This document shows positions 9,297 through 20,521 of a stretch of 64,000 nucleotides of DNA, piece after piece (the first letter of the stretch is position 1; each line of letters opens with the position of its first letter). Where the stretch lies: contig NC_061508.1 in NCBI RefSeq assembly GCF_022539505.1, forward strand, positions 341,385,484-341,449,483, given 5' to 3'. The translations under genes were made by a program, and so were the position numbers. Origin of the DNA: Lolium rigidum (Eukaryota > Streptophyta > Magnoliopsida > Poales > Poaceae). The notes beneath the pieces were generated by a model. That model did not search any database. It was not told the DNA's origin and was given only the letters and a program-made list of their open reading frames with translations.

Positions 9297-11738
9297 AACT
9301 GCTGAGCCCATCTTAATGGCTATAAAGAAAGAACTTCTTGGGAGATAACCCATGTGTTTTTTTTTACTACAGTACTTTGTTTTATATTTGAGTCTTGGAA
9401 GTTGTTTACTACTGTAGCAACCTCTCCTTATCATGTTTTTGTGCCAAGTAAAGTTTCTATGTCAAAGTTGATGTTATATTTGGGATCGCTGCGCAGAAAC
9501 AGCATTGCTGTCTGTCACGAATCTGGGCACAGTTCTCTGTAGAAAATTCGAAAAAATCTGCCAATTTACGAGCGTGATCCTCAGATATGTACGCAACTTT
9601 CATTAGTTTTGAGTTTTTCCATTTGAGCAAGTCTGGTGCCAGCTTTAAATTCGTCTTTACGGACTATTCTGTTTTTGACAGATTCTGCCTTTTATTTCGC
9701 ATTGCCGCTTTTGTTAAGTTGAATGAGTTTCTTTGTTCCATTAACTTTCAGAAGTTTTGTGCAATGTCCAGAAGTGTTAAGAATGATTGTGTCACCTCTG
9801 AACATGTGAATTTTTGATTATGCACTAACCCTCTAATGAGTTTGCTTGAAGTTTGGTGTGAAGGAAGTTTTCAAGGGTCAAGAGAGGAGGATGATATACT
9901 ACGATCAAGAAGAATGAAAAGTCTAAGCTTGGGGATGCCCCGATGGTTCATCCCTGCATATTTCAAGAAGACTCAAGCATCTAAGCTTGGGGATGCCCAA
10001 GGCATCCCCTTCTTCATCGACAAAGTATCAGGTTCCTTCTCTTGAAACTATATTTTTATTCGGTCACATCTTATGTACTTTACTTGGAGCGTCTGTGTGC
10101 TTTTATTTTTGTTTTTGTTTTGTTATCTTAGTTCTCTGAATAAGTTCATCCTTGTGTGGGAGAGAGACACGCTCCGCTGGTTCGTATGAACACATGTGTT
10201 CTTAGCTCATAATATTCATGGCGAAGTTTCCTCTTCGTTAAATTGTTATATGGTTGGAATTGAAAAATGCTATATGTAGTAATTGGTAAAATGTCTTGGA
10301 TAATAAGATACTTGGCAATTGTTGTGCTCATGTTTAAGCTCTTGCATCATATACTTTGCACCCATTAATGAAGAAATACATAGAGCATGCTAAAATTTGT
10401 TTTGCATAATTGGTCTCTCTAAGGTCTAGATAATTTCTAGTATTGAGTTTGAACAACAAGGAAGACGGTGTAGAGTCTTATAATGTTTACAATATGTCTT
10501 TTATGTGAGTTTTGCTGCACCGGTTCATCCTTGTGTTTGTTTCAAATAAACCTTGCTAGCCTAAACCTTGTATCGAGAGGGAATACTTCTCATGCATCCA
10601 AATCCTTGAGCCAACCACTATGCCATTTGTGTCCACCATACCTACCTACTACATGGTATTTCTCCGCCATTCCAAAGTAAATTGCTTGAGTGCTACCTTT
10701 AAACAATTCAAAATTTATCACCTCTTATTTGTGTCAATGTTTTATAGCTCATGAGGAAGTATGTGGTGTTTATCTTTCAATCTTGTTGGGCAACTTTCAC
10801 CAATGGACTAGTGGCTTCATCCGCTTATCCAATAACTTTGCAAAAAGAGCTGGCAATGGGATTCCCGAGTCCCAAATTAATTAACAAAAATAGATACTCC
10901 TCCATGGTATGTGATTGTTGGACGGCACCCGAAGGATTCGGTTAGCCATGGCTTGAGAAAGCAAAGGTGGGGAGGAGTGTCATCTAAATAAAACTAAAAT
11001 AAAAAGGCACTCCTTCATGGTATGAGATTGTTGGCAGGCACCCGAGGATTCGGTTAGCCATGGTTTGTGAAAGAAAGGTTGGAAGGAGTGCCACCCAAAA
11101 ATAAAATAAAATGGGAGCCGCTCTTTGAAGGTTTGTCTGGCAAGGTAGTTAGAGTACCCATTACCATTCGTTGACAACAACAAACACCTCTCAAAACTTT
11201 ATTTTTATGCTCTCTATATGTTTTCAAATCAAAGCTCTAGCACAAATATAGCAATCGATGCTTTCCTCTTTGAAGGACCATTCTTTTACTTTTATTGTTG
11301 AGTCAGTTTACCTATCTCCCTCCACCTAAGAAGCAAACACTTGTGTGAACTGTGCATTGATTCCTACATACTTGCATATTGCACTTGTTATATTACTTTA
11401 TGTTGACAATATCCATGAGATATACATGTTATAAGTTGAAAGCAACCGCTGAAACTTAATCTTCCTATGTGTTGCTTCAATACCTTTACTTTGATTTATT
11501 GCTTTATGAGTTAACTCTTATGCAAGACTTATTGATGCTTGTCTTGAAGTACTATTCATGAAAAGTCTTTGCTTTATGATTCATTTGTTTACTCATGTCA
11601 TTACCATTGTTTTGATCGCTGCATTCATTACATATGTTTACAATAGTATGATCAAGGTTATGATGGCATGTCACTTAAGAAATTATCTTTGTTATCGTTT
11701 TACCTGCTCGGGACGAGCAGAACTAAGCTTGGGGATGC
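9297..11738 (+). other. Element A internal untranslated region
   Basis: No ORF here can be supported. The stretch is nearly colinear with 35,402-37,823 of element B. It contains two copies of TCTAAGCTTGGGGATGCC (about 9,921 and 9,979), the second followed by a hairpin GGGGATGCC-CAA-GGCATCCCC (9,983-10,003). The final CTAAGCTTGGGGATGC (11,723-11,738) is the polypurine-tract position next to the 3' LTR. Confidence 0.8.
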
Positions 11739-13269
11739 CGATACGTCTCCAACGTATCGATAATTTCTTATGTTCCATGCTACTTTATTGATGATATCTA
11801 CATGTTTTATGCACGCTTTATGTCATATTCGTGCATTTTCCGGAACTAACCTATTAACAAGATGCCGAAGTGCCGGTTCTCGTTTTCTGCTGTTTTTGGT
11901 TTCGAAATCCTAGTAACGAAATATTCTCGGAATTGGACGAAATCACCGCCGAGGTTCCTATTTTTCCACGAAGCTTCCGAACACCCGGGAAGGACCGGAG
12001 GGGGCCACAGGCCCACCGGACCATAGGCCGGCGCGGCTCGGGGGTGGCCCGCGCCCCTATGGTGTCGCCGCCTCGTCGGCCCTCCTCGCGCCGCCTCTTC
12101 GCCTATATAAAGCCCCTGCATCGAAAACCCTTACGGAGAGAGCCACGGTACGCGAAACCTTCCAGAGCCGCCACCATCGCGAAGCCAAGATCTGGGGGAC
12201 AGGAGTCTCTGTTCCGGCACCCTGCCGGACGGGGAAGTGCCCCCGGAAGGCTCCTCCATCGACACCGCTGCCATCTCCACCGCCATCTTCATCACCGCTG
12301 CTGCTCCCATGAAGGGGGAGTAGTTCTCCATCGAGGCTCGGGGCTGTACCGGTAGCTATGTGGTTAATCTCTCTCCTATGTACTTCAATACAATGATCTC
12401 ATGAGCTGCTTTACATGATTGAGATTCATATGAGTTTTGTATCACTACTATCTATGTGCTACTCTAGCAAAGTTATTAAAGTAGTTCTATTCCTCCTGCA
12501 CGTGTGTAAAGGTGACAGTGTGTGCACCGTGTTAGTACTTGGTTTATGCTATGATCATGATCTCTTGTAGATTGCGAAGTTAACTATTGCTATGATAATA
12601 TTGATGTGATCTATTCCTCCTACATATGCATGAAGGTGACAAGTGTGCATGCTATGCTAGTACTTGGTTTAGTCTTTTGATCTATCTTACACTAAAGGTT
12701 ACTAAAATATGAGCATTATTGTGGAGCTTGTTAACTCCGGCATTGAGGGTTCGTGTAATCCTACGCAATGTGTTCATCATCCAACAAAAGTGTAGAGTAT
12801 GCATTTATCTATTCTGTTATGTGATCAATGTTGAGAGTGTCCACTAGTGAAAGTCTAATCCCTAGGCCTTGTTCCTAAATATCGCTATCGTCTGCTTGTT
12901 TACTTGTTTTACTGCGTTACTACCGCTCGAGTTACTACCGCTTGTTTACTTCCTACAATATTACTACCATCAACCGCATGCCGATAAGCTATTTTCTCGG
13001 CGCCGTACTACCGCTCATATTCATTCATACCACTTGTATTTCACTATCTCTTCGCCGAACTAGTGCACCTATTAGGTGTGTTGGGGACACAAGAGACTTC
13101 TTGCTTTGTGGTTGCAGTGGTTGCATGAGAGGGATATCTTTGACCTCTTCCTCCCTGAGTTCGATAAACCTTGGGTAATCCACTTAAGGGAAACTTGCTG
13201 CTGTTCTACAAACCTCTGCTCTTGGAGGCCCAACACTGTCTACAAGAATAGAAGCACCCGTAGACATCA
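11739..13269 (+). repeat. Element A 3' LTR
   Basis: This is the partner of the left LTR. The first base of the terminal TG reads C (CGATACG), a change from the TGATACG of the other copies. The TATA box is at 12,104-12,111. Differences from the left LTR fall mostly on CAG/CTG trinucleotides. It ends ACATCA at 13,269. Confidence 0.95.
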
Positions 13270-13274
13270 TGGCT
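13270..13274. repeat. Target-site duplication TGGCT, right copy of element A
   Basis: This is the exact partner of 6,787-6,791. Confidence 0.95.
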
Positions 13275-13915
13275 CTATTGAGATCCCGAAAATCTATGGC
13301 AACGCGCCATCGGCCGTCCTTTTTCTCTACAGGTACGATGCTAGAAATCCACTCAGCATACCTGCATGGCCTGATGAACCCGGCGTTCAACATTTTCTCG
13401 ATATCTTTCTTGACTTCTTCTAAAATTTCGGCCTTCATCTGTCGTGCTCGCTGCTGGAACGGTCGAAATCCTTTCTTAAGAGGGAGTCGATGCTCAATGA
13501 TACTCCTGTCTAACCCAGGCATCTCTGTGTAATCCCAGGCAAAGCAATCTGGGTATTCTTTCAACAAAGCTATCATCAGCCCCCTCAGATGTGGATCTAA
13601 CTTTTTGCTGATAAATGTTGGTCGTGGCTTATCCCCAGGACCAATGTCAATCTCTTCTAGCTCATCAGCCGATGTAAATCCATATCCTAGCTTTCTGTCG
13701 CCTGCTAGATCGATGCTGAACACAGGCAAAATGTATGGTGAGGATAATTTGGGCCGATTGCTGGAATCGGCCCCCTTTTTGATTGCATTGCTCAATGAAG
13801 GTTCACAACTTATTTGAGCCTCCCTACTACGACTACGTGACATGCTTGAGGTGAGATCATTGCTTTTTATTTTTTGGGGCCGATCGCAGGGATCGGCCTT
13901 GCCACGTACGTCCAT
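13275..13915 (-). pseudogene. Tat-element reverse transcriptase, N-terminal half
   Basis: The minus-strand frame runs from the protease-RT linker into the RT fingers (GFIRPCRYAEWISSIVPVEKKDG) and the conserved RVAIDFRDLNRA segment, where element A interrupts. Upstream residues include the usual gypsy linker (DCFAWDYTEMPGLDRSIIEH). The reading frame is open up to the insertion, so insertion A, not earlier decay, is the break in this part. Confidence 0.9.
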
Positions 13916-13929
13916 TGACTTTTCTCTTG

Positions 13930-14709
13930 CTACTCTGTCAGGCCGGTGGATAAGACCAGCCTCACCCCGTTTTTTGTAGCTTCGATATGCTCACAGCCGT
14001 CCAAACTGATTCCAGAGATCAGCTCTTGGTCTTCTGCGTCCCAAATGTTCATGCCAGCTATTGAGATCTCCATCAAGTCGTCTGCATGAACGACCTCCAC
14101 TTCATCTCCATCCCACTGTATCAGGCATTGGTGCATTGTGGATGGAATGCAGCAGTTGGCGTGAATCCAATCCCTCCCTAGCAGGACATCATAGGTGCTT
14201 TTGCTGTCGACGATGAAGAATGATGTAGGGATGGTTTTTCGGCCTACGATTAGATCCACGTTCGTAACGCTTTGCGTTTCGATGCTTAGCGATTGAAGTC
14301 GCTTAGTGTGACGTTAGTTTTGATCGGATCTGCGTTAGAGCGTCCCAAACGCCGTAGCATGGAGTATGGCATTATATTGATCTGCCGCTCCCGTGTCAAC
14401 CAACATCTTGCCGACAGGCTGCCCGTTGATATAACCTTTTAGGTACAGGGCCTTCAAATGTTTGTAGCTCTTCTCTCGTGGATTTTCAAAGATAACTGGT
14501 CGTGGGCCGCAGTCAAACTGTGCTACCGGCACTTCTTCGGTTCTTGGAGCACAAAACTCTGACGGAAGTATGAACACCATATTTGTACCAGCCGATGCCT
14601 TCGCATCGAATTTTATTTGTTTGGGGCGCCATTCTTTCTTCTGTGGACGAGTCTCCGCCTCCAAAGTTTGCTGAATTTTCACGGCCAGATCGGGCCGCGC
14701 TTTCCTCAA
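13930..14709 (-). pseudogene. Tat-element aspartic protease
   Basis: The active-site motif MLVDTGAADQYN is visible near 14,400-14,365, preceded by the flap-proximal segment YLKGYINGQPVGK. The C-terminal half (YDVLLGRDWIHANCCIPS) is in a separate frame (14,259-13,930), so at least one frameshift, around 14,335-14,260, disrupts it. The protein would process the Gag-Pol polyprotein. Confidence 0.85.
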
Positions 14710-14721
14710 CGTGTGCAGGTA

Positions 14722-17119
14722 TTACGCCTCGGCTTCCTCCAAGCTACGTAGCAGCTGAACCCTACGCTTTTGGGAGTGACTGAGTCCATCAGGGCACCAC
14801 CTTGGCCGGTGGTATCTATCTTCTTCTTCATCTTCTGACTCCTCGAAATCTTCCACTCGAGGTGACTCAGTTCGTCTGTTCTGAGATGGGAGAGGCCCTA
14901 GACGCTTGAACACAGAAACCTCACCTGTGTCCTCTTTCTGCTGTCTACATTCTGGGCAGTTGTCGATTGTAGGCAATCGGCTCATTCCTGAATCCCAGCA
15001 GTGCTTAAAGAAAGGACAATCCCAGTGTATGTCCATGTCTTCGTGCTCTCTTGCCCTTAGCGCGGTGCTCATATCCTTCGTCGTCTCTATCATACCGATG
15101 ACATTTTCCGCTGTTTACATCAGACCGACGATATCTTTCGTCATCTATGTCGTACCGTCGGTGTCGGTCGTATTGACGCTCATATTTGTTAAGGAGATGC
15201 GCGGAGAGCGGTCGCTGATACCGCACGTTTCTCACGTGTTCCTCGGTGATGTACCGTCTGTCATCATATCGGGGCCGGTCGCGTGGGCCGGCCTCCTCCT
15301 TTTCCTTGCCACGGGAGTGACCAATTTCTTCTTTATCCCTGCCATGGTGGTGTACAGGCCCTGCCATGTTAACATCGAATGAGAAATCTAGCTGCCGCCT
15401 CGTGGAGTAATTGAGTTCCACCATGTTGACGCCAGGAAACGGTTGCGTGTCCACTTTCATGGCAAACTGACCAAGGATCAAACGGCCTTGTTCTATCGCT
15501 GTTTGGATCTGCCGACGCAACTCTTTGCAGTCATTGGTGATATGGGTGAACGAGTGATGCCACTTGCAGTACGGTCTCCCGTTCATTTCTTGCGCCGTAG
15601 GGATTTTATGGCCTTCGGGTAACTTTAGCTATTTTTCCTTAAGCAATAAATCGAATATCTGCTCAGCTTTACTTATATCGAAGTCAAACCCTTTTGCAGG
15701 CCCTTGTTGCTTCACCCATTTGCAGGACACGGGAGCCGCCCCCCCGAGCCCATTCAGCTACGGCTACTTCGTGATCTTCTGCAGAGTCCCCAACTTCTTC
15801 TGTCTCGACCAAGCCTATCAGGCGTTTGAACTTGTCTTGGTACAATTCTGGGTGGCGCTGCTCATACAATGTTAATTTCTGGACCATGTGCGCCAGTGAA
15901 TTGTATTCCACTTGGAAAGCCAGATCCTTGATCGGCGTTGCGAGGCCCAATGCTGCCAAATCGACTGCTTCTTTCTCAGTTAAACGAGCCAAATAACATC
16001 GGTCCTTGACAGTCCTGAAACGCTGAATGTATTCCGACACCGTTTCTCCCCGCTTCTGCCGCACTTGCGCCAGATCGGCAATGCCAACCTCGGTAGCTTC
16101 TGAGTGATATTGAACATGAAACTGCTCTTCCAGTTGCTTCCACGTCCAGACTGAATCTGGTGGCAACGAGGTGTACCACCCAAAAGCTGGTCCTGTGAGG
16201 GATTGCGCAAAAAACCTTACACATAACGGGTCTGATGCTGAAATCATGCCCAACTATGCCAAATATCGGCTCACGTGCTCGATTGAGCTAGACCCTTCTG
16301 ATCCATTGAACTTTGAAAACTCAGGGAGCCGATACTTGGGCGGCAGCGGAATCAAATCATATTCGTTGGGGTACGGCTTGGAATAGCCGACTGTTCTCCT
16401 CTTTGGCAGGATGCCGAACTGGTCTCTCAAGATTGTACTCGATTTGTTCCACGGTATGAGCTGCGGGGGCTGAGCTTTCATGACTCGTTCCGGTGGCATA
16501 TTTAGCTAGCCACGCTCGTTTATCGGCGTCCGCTCCGGAGATCCCTCTCGCTGCAATCCGGTTCGTGCGTGCCAAGTTATTGCGGTCCGGCACGTATGTG
16601 CACACGTATCCATGTGGGATTTCTTTAGGCGGCTCATACAGGAATTGGCAATCGCCGGGATCGCCTCCAACCTTGTAGACGACGTATGCCGGTGAACCCC
16701 GTGGCTCCGGAGCTGCAAGCGTGAATGGCAGTCGCGGTCCGGTCCGGAACGGTATTTCTCCCTGGTGAGTTCCTAGGGCAGGCCCCGACGGAGAGTACTC
16801 GATGCTTCATGATTTCCTGAACCACGCGAACCGCAATGCGCTCGAAAGCGTTCACCAGGCTCTCAGAATGACGGTGTAGAGAATGAGCCACCATGTAATT
16901 AACTTCCTGGCGCAGAGCTCTGGTACGTTCCTCTGAAGGGACCGACAGATCTACTTCATCGAGAACGCCTTCGGGTGAGAACCCTTTCCACCTAATGCCA
17001 TGTTTACGGGTCCTCTCGAAAGAGCCGATGAGATCGGCTTCGAAGACAGCTTTAATATCATCATATTTTTTCTTGTGCTCCTCAGGCAGATCTGCGTACG
17101 TGATTGGTTCGTCCGCCAT
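14722..17119 (-). pseudogene. Tat-element gag polyprotein (several frameshifts)
   Basis: The proposed start is the ATG at 17,119 (MADEPITYADLPEE), 35 bases after the primer site. Frame changes occur near 16,795, 16,440, 16,255, 15,600-15,690 and 15,050. The retrotransposon gag domain is at 16,253-15,684 (FAQSLTGPAFGWYTSLPP...). A Cys/His cluster (YCKWHHSFTHITNDC) and a very basic Arg/Tyr/Asp region follow, then a CPFFKHC...CPEC cluster, perhaps nucleic-acid binding. One frame (17,197 upward) runs into the LTR; that extension is not used. Confidence 0.85.
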
Positions 17120-17153
17120 CTCAGCTGCAGATGTTGACGCAGTTGCTGTAGAA

Positions 17154-17172
17154 GGTCCCACCGGGCGTGCCA
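17154..17172 (-). other. Tat-element primer-binding site
   Basis: On the minus strand TGGCACGCCCGGTGGGACC starts three bases after the 5' LTR, where a primer site is expected, and begins with the TGG complementary to a tRNA CCA end. I cannot assign the tRNA with confidence. Confidence 0.65.
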
Positions 17173-17899
17173 GAATGTGTTGCCTGCCAAAACTCACCGG
17201 CGAGCAGCGACGAGCAACACGAAGAGCCGGGAGGCTCCCAGAACTGCTGATGGGCCCTGGTCCCTCGGGCGACGGCCCGCAAAGTCCGGCACACGTCCTG
17301 GCTATTGCGAGGGCGTGCCACCTGACCTATACTTGGTCAGGAAGGTGATGGATTGCTTCAATTAGTTTCCTGCATGGCAGACACGTAAACATTAAATCTG
17401 ATCCTCGATCGGCTCTCAGGTTACCCTGTGAATCGGCTCAAAGAGTCGATTGACCCATGGTTCGTATTGGATCTACGATAACATGGGGTCCTGCTTTATC
17501 AATACCAAGTCAAGTCGATCTACGATAGTCTATGGCTTTCACCGCATAATTGGAACGTCCTACGCGTAGTTGAGCCTGGCAGATACGAAAGATAACAGAA
17601 AACTAGTCCTAGAAGAGGCCTAAAAACCAACACAGAGTCAATTCCCGGAACACCCCCTCTTGGATCGGCAACCATATCTTACGCATTACTGGATCGTTCA
17701 ACTCGTTTGCAAGGCCTAACCATGCGGATATCAAACTAATCCTTGGAGAACAAGGAACGACCATAACAGATCAGATCTACTAAATAAAGACCAAGCAAAA
17801 CGCTGCCCTTACACCTAAAATAGGTGCAAAGGCAGCTAGATGTTTAGGAGCAACATAACTAAACAAACATATTAGAAAAGTGTCGATGTTTAGCCCCAA

Positions 17900-17904
17900 C
17901 ACAT
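17900..17904. repeat. Target-site duplication CACAT, left copy
   Basis: CACAT flanks the solo LTR on both sides (17,900-17,904 and 19,270-19,274). Confidence 0.9.
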
Positions 17905-19269
17905 TGATACGTCCAAAACGTATCTACTTTCCCGAACACTTTTGCTATTGTTTTGCCTCTAATTTGTGTATTTTGGATACAACTAACACGGACTAACGCT
18001 GTTTTCAGCAGAATTGCTCTGGTGTCTCGTTTTTGTGCGTAAATCCAACTTTCGGGAAAAACCTCGGAATTTATACGAAGGACCTATTTTCCCGGAAGAC
18101 TCACGGAGCCGGAAGGGCAAGTCGGTGGAGGCCCGAGGGCCCCACACCCTAGGGCGGCGTGGCCCGGGAGGGGGCGCGCGGCCCTAGTGTGTGGCCCCTC
18201 GGCAGGCCTCCAACGCCCTCCTTCGGACTACTTATCGCCCTCGACCTAAAAACGCACGGGGAGAAGTCGAAGTCGCCAGAAACCCTCCAGAGAGCCGCCA
18301 CATCGCGAAACTCCATCTCGGGAGCCAGAAGTCTCCGTTCTGGCACTCCGCCGGGACAGGGAATTGGAGGAGATCTTCACCGCCATCACCACCAACGCCT
18401 CTCCATCGACCAGCCATGTTTCCCCCATCCATGTGTGAGTAATTCCCCCGCTGTAGGCTGAAGGGGATGGTAGGGATTGGATGAGATTGGTCATGTAATA
18501 GTCATAAGATTGTTAGGGCATAGTGCCTAGTATCCGTAGATGTCACTTTTATGATATTGTTGCAACTTGTTATACTTAATGCTTGTCACTAGGGCCCGAG
18601 TGCCATGATCTCAGATCTGAACATGTTATTGATTCATGAAGATATTCGTTGTTTATGATCTTACCTGCAAGTTGTATACACACGTTGCTGTCCGGAACCA
18701 ATGGCCCCGAAGTGACAGAAATCGGGACAACCGGATGGAATGGTAGTGATGTGAGGATCACATGTGTTCACGGAGTGTTAATGCTTTGCTCCGGTACTCT
18801 ATTAAAAGGAGTACCTTAATTTCCAGTAGTTTCCCTAGAGGCCCGGCTGCCACCGGCTGGTAGGACAAAAGATGTTGTGCAAGTTTCTCATTGCGAGCAC
18901 GTACGACTATATATGGAACACATGCCTATTGATTGATTAGTACTTGGATACCGTTTTATTATTATCTGCAAATGCCCCTACTTTGATTGTTATATGAGTT
19001 TCTCTCATCCATGCAACGCCCGTTAATCCGTCCCTGTGCCTACAGTATTTTAATCCTGCTGTTTACTATAATCACTACCGCTGTCTTTATTTCACCGCTG
19101 CTGTTATTTCATTATTCCTACTGCTATGAAACTGTTACTACTGATAAACTATTGCGAGCAAGTCTGTTTCCAGGTGCAGCTGAATTGACAACTCCGCTGT
19201 GTCGAATCAATAAATTGGGTAATACTTCCCTCGAAGACTGTTGCGATCCCCTATACTTGTGGGTCATCA
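17905..19269 (+). mobile_element. Solo LTR (gypsy-type) inside the Tat 5' LTR
   Basis: A single 1,365-bp LTR runs from TGATACGTCCAAAACG to GTGGGTCATCA with a perfect CACAT duplication and no internal region. This is the product expected from recombination between the two LTRs of a former full element. It is a different LTR family from A and B, despite sharing the TGATACGTC terminus. ORFs in its GC-rich middle are not genes. Confidence 0.95.
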
Positions 19270-19274
19270 CACAT
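19270..19274. repeat. Target-site duplication CACAT, right copy
   Basis: This is the exact partner of 17,900-17,904. Confidence 0.9.
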
Positions 19275-19715
19275 CTATGATAACAATATTACTCGCCATC
19301 AACAAAGCTTCAGTACGAGCAACACAAAAAACAACGAATAAACTGATACTGCATAGATCGCAAGATGCGATCTGGGCAGCATGACGCTTACCCGGAAGAA
19401 ACCCTCGAAACAAGGGGTGGCGATGCGCCTAGATTGTGTTTGTTGTGAACGTGAACGTCCTCCTTTCTCAATAACCCTAGGTACATATTTATATTCCGTA
19501 GACTTTCTATCTTTGGAATAAACCTAACTGTGTACGAACTAAACTCTATCTCTTAATTCTAAACTGAAACGTGATCTACCATAATGTACAGATATGCGGG
19601 CAATCTAGCCCAAACTCTCGCACAAGGCCGATTCAGAAACACTTTATGTGCATATCCTCTAAGCCCATCTTAATCACGGCCCATCTCCCAATTTGGCTAA
19701 AATCTGGCGATAACA

Positions 19716-20521
19716 GATTCACATACAGGGAGTCACTTTCCAAGTTTGGAAATTATACAGTGCATTTATGGAAGGCATTAGAATATTCTAGAACCTTCCG
19801 GAAGAAATCACCATGGAAGGTGGAGTCCTGGAAGGACTCCACCAACCCTAACCAGCCAACCAAGAGGGAAGGTGGAGTACATGGTGGACTCCACCAGCTT
19901 GGCCGACCAAGGGAGAAGGAAAGGGAGGAATCCCACTTCCCATAGGTTTCACCCAAAAGGTAGTTTTTGGAGTTGGACTTCAACATGGTTTTGGGGCAAC
20001 CCTAGGAGGTTCCACCTATATAAAGAGAGGGAGAGGGGAGGGGGCCGGACACACCAATTGAGCCGCACCACCAAGGGCACCCAAGGCCAGCACCCAAGTG
20101 CCCCTTCTCCCCAAACCCTAGCCACTCCCATCCTCCCTATTCTCCCGCGGTGCTTAGGCGAAGCGCTGCTGGAGATCTCCACCACCACTGTCACCACGCC
20201 GTCGTGCTGGCGGGATTCCGAGGAGGATCTACTACATCCGATGCCCACTGGACGGGGGGAAGGACGTCGTCATCAACACCGTACGTGTGACCGAGTGCGG
20301 ATGTGCTGCCCGACTGTGGCACCATCAAGATCTTCTATGTTCTTTTGAAAGCGGCAAGTGATCGACTACATCCACCACGAGATTTATCTCGTTAACACTT
20401 AGCGATCTTCGAGGGTATGTTGATCTTCACCTCATTACTACCATCTACTAGATTAGATCTTGGCTTGTTATTCGTTCTTGCGGTAGGAAATTTTTTGTTT
20501 TCTATGCTACGAATCCCTACA
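19716..20521 (+). mobile_element. 3' part of a copia-type LTR, host of the Tat insertion
   Basis: The sequence resembles the downstream half of BARE/WIS-type copia LTRs: a TATATAAA box at 20,017-20,024, a leader ending in TTAGCGATCTTCGAGGGTATG, and a terminal CTATGCTACGAATCCCTACA. Its upstream half should lie left of the Tat element, off the window. A hairpin with 10-bp arms (GGTGGAGTCC/GGACTCCACC) sits at about 19,818-19,842. The short open frames are not convincing genes. Confidence 0.6.

Larger units (their letters stand above)
6792..13269 (+). mobile_element. Element A: non-autonomous gypsy-type LTR retrotransposon (6.5 kb) in the Tat RT
   Basis: Two near-identical LTRs (1,529 and 1,531 bp) bound a 3.4-kb internal region with a tRNA-Asp-type primer site, one short ORF and no pol. 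The TGGCT duplication is perfect, so the insertion is intact, and it interrupts a codon of the Tat RT between RDLNRA and TPKDEY. Internal and LTR sequence match element B (30,789-39,562), but A lacks the gag core that B retains. It must depend on proteins from a related full-length element. Confidence 0.95.
1..19715 (-). mobile_element. Ty3/gypsy Tat-lineage LTR retrotransposon, degenerate, 3' LTR off the left edge
   Basis: Read on the minus strand the order is 5' LTR (19,715-17,176), primer-binding site, gag, protease, RT, RNase H, archaeal-type RNase H, integrase, then an extra gene on the opposite strand (546-3,772). A second, archaeal-type RNase H after the ordinary one, and an antisense extra ORF between integrase and the 3' LTR, are hallmarks of the plant Tat lineage (Grande, Cinful, RIRE2 and relatives). 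The coding region has several frameshifts and stops and is split by element A. The right end is TG...CA-bounded; the left end and its target duplication are outside the window. The hexamer GCCGAT/ATCGGC is conspicuously frequent throughout. Confidence 0.85.
17176..19715 (-). repeat. Tat-element 5' LTR, split by a solo LTR
   Basis: On the minus strand it starts TGTTATCGCCAG (19,715) and ends GGCAACACA (17,176). Subtracting the solo LTR and its duplication leaves about 1,170 bp. A likely TATA region, TATAAATATG on the minus strand, lies near 19,495-19,486. The left-hand partner LTR is outside the window. Confidence 0.8.
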
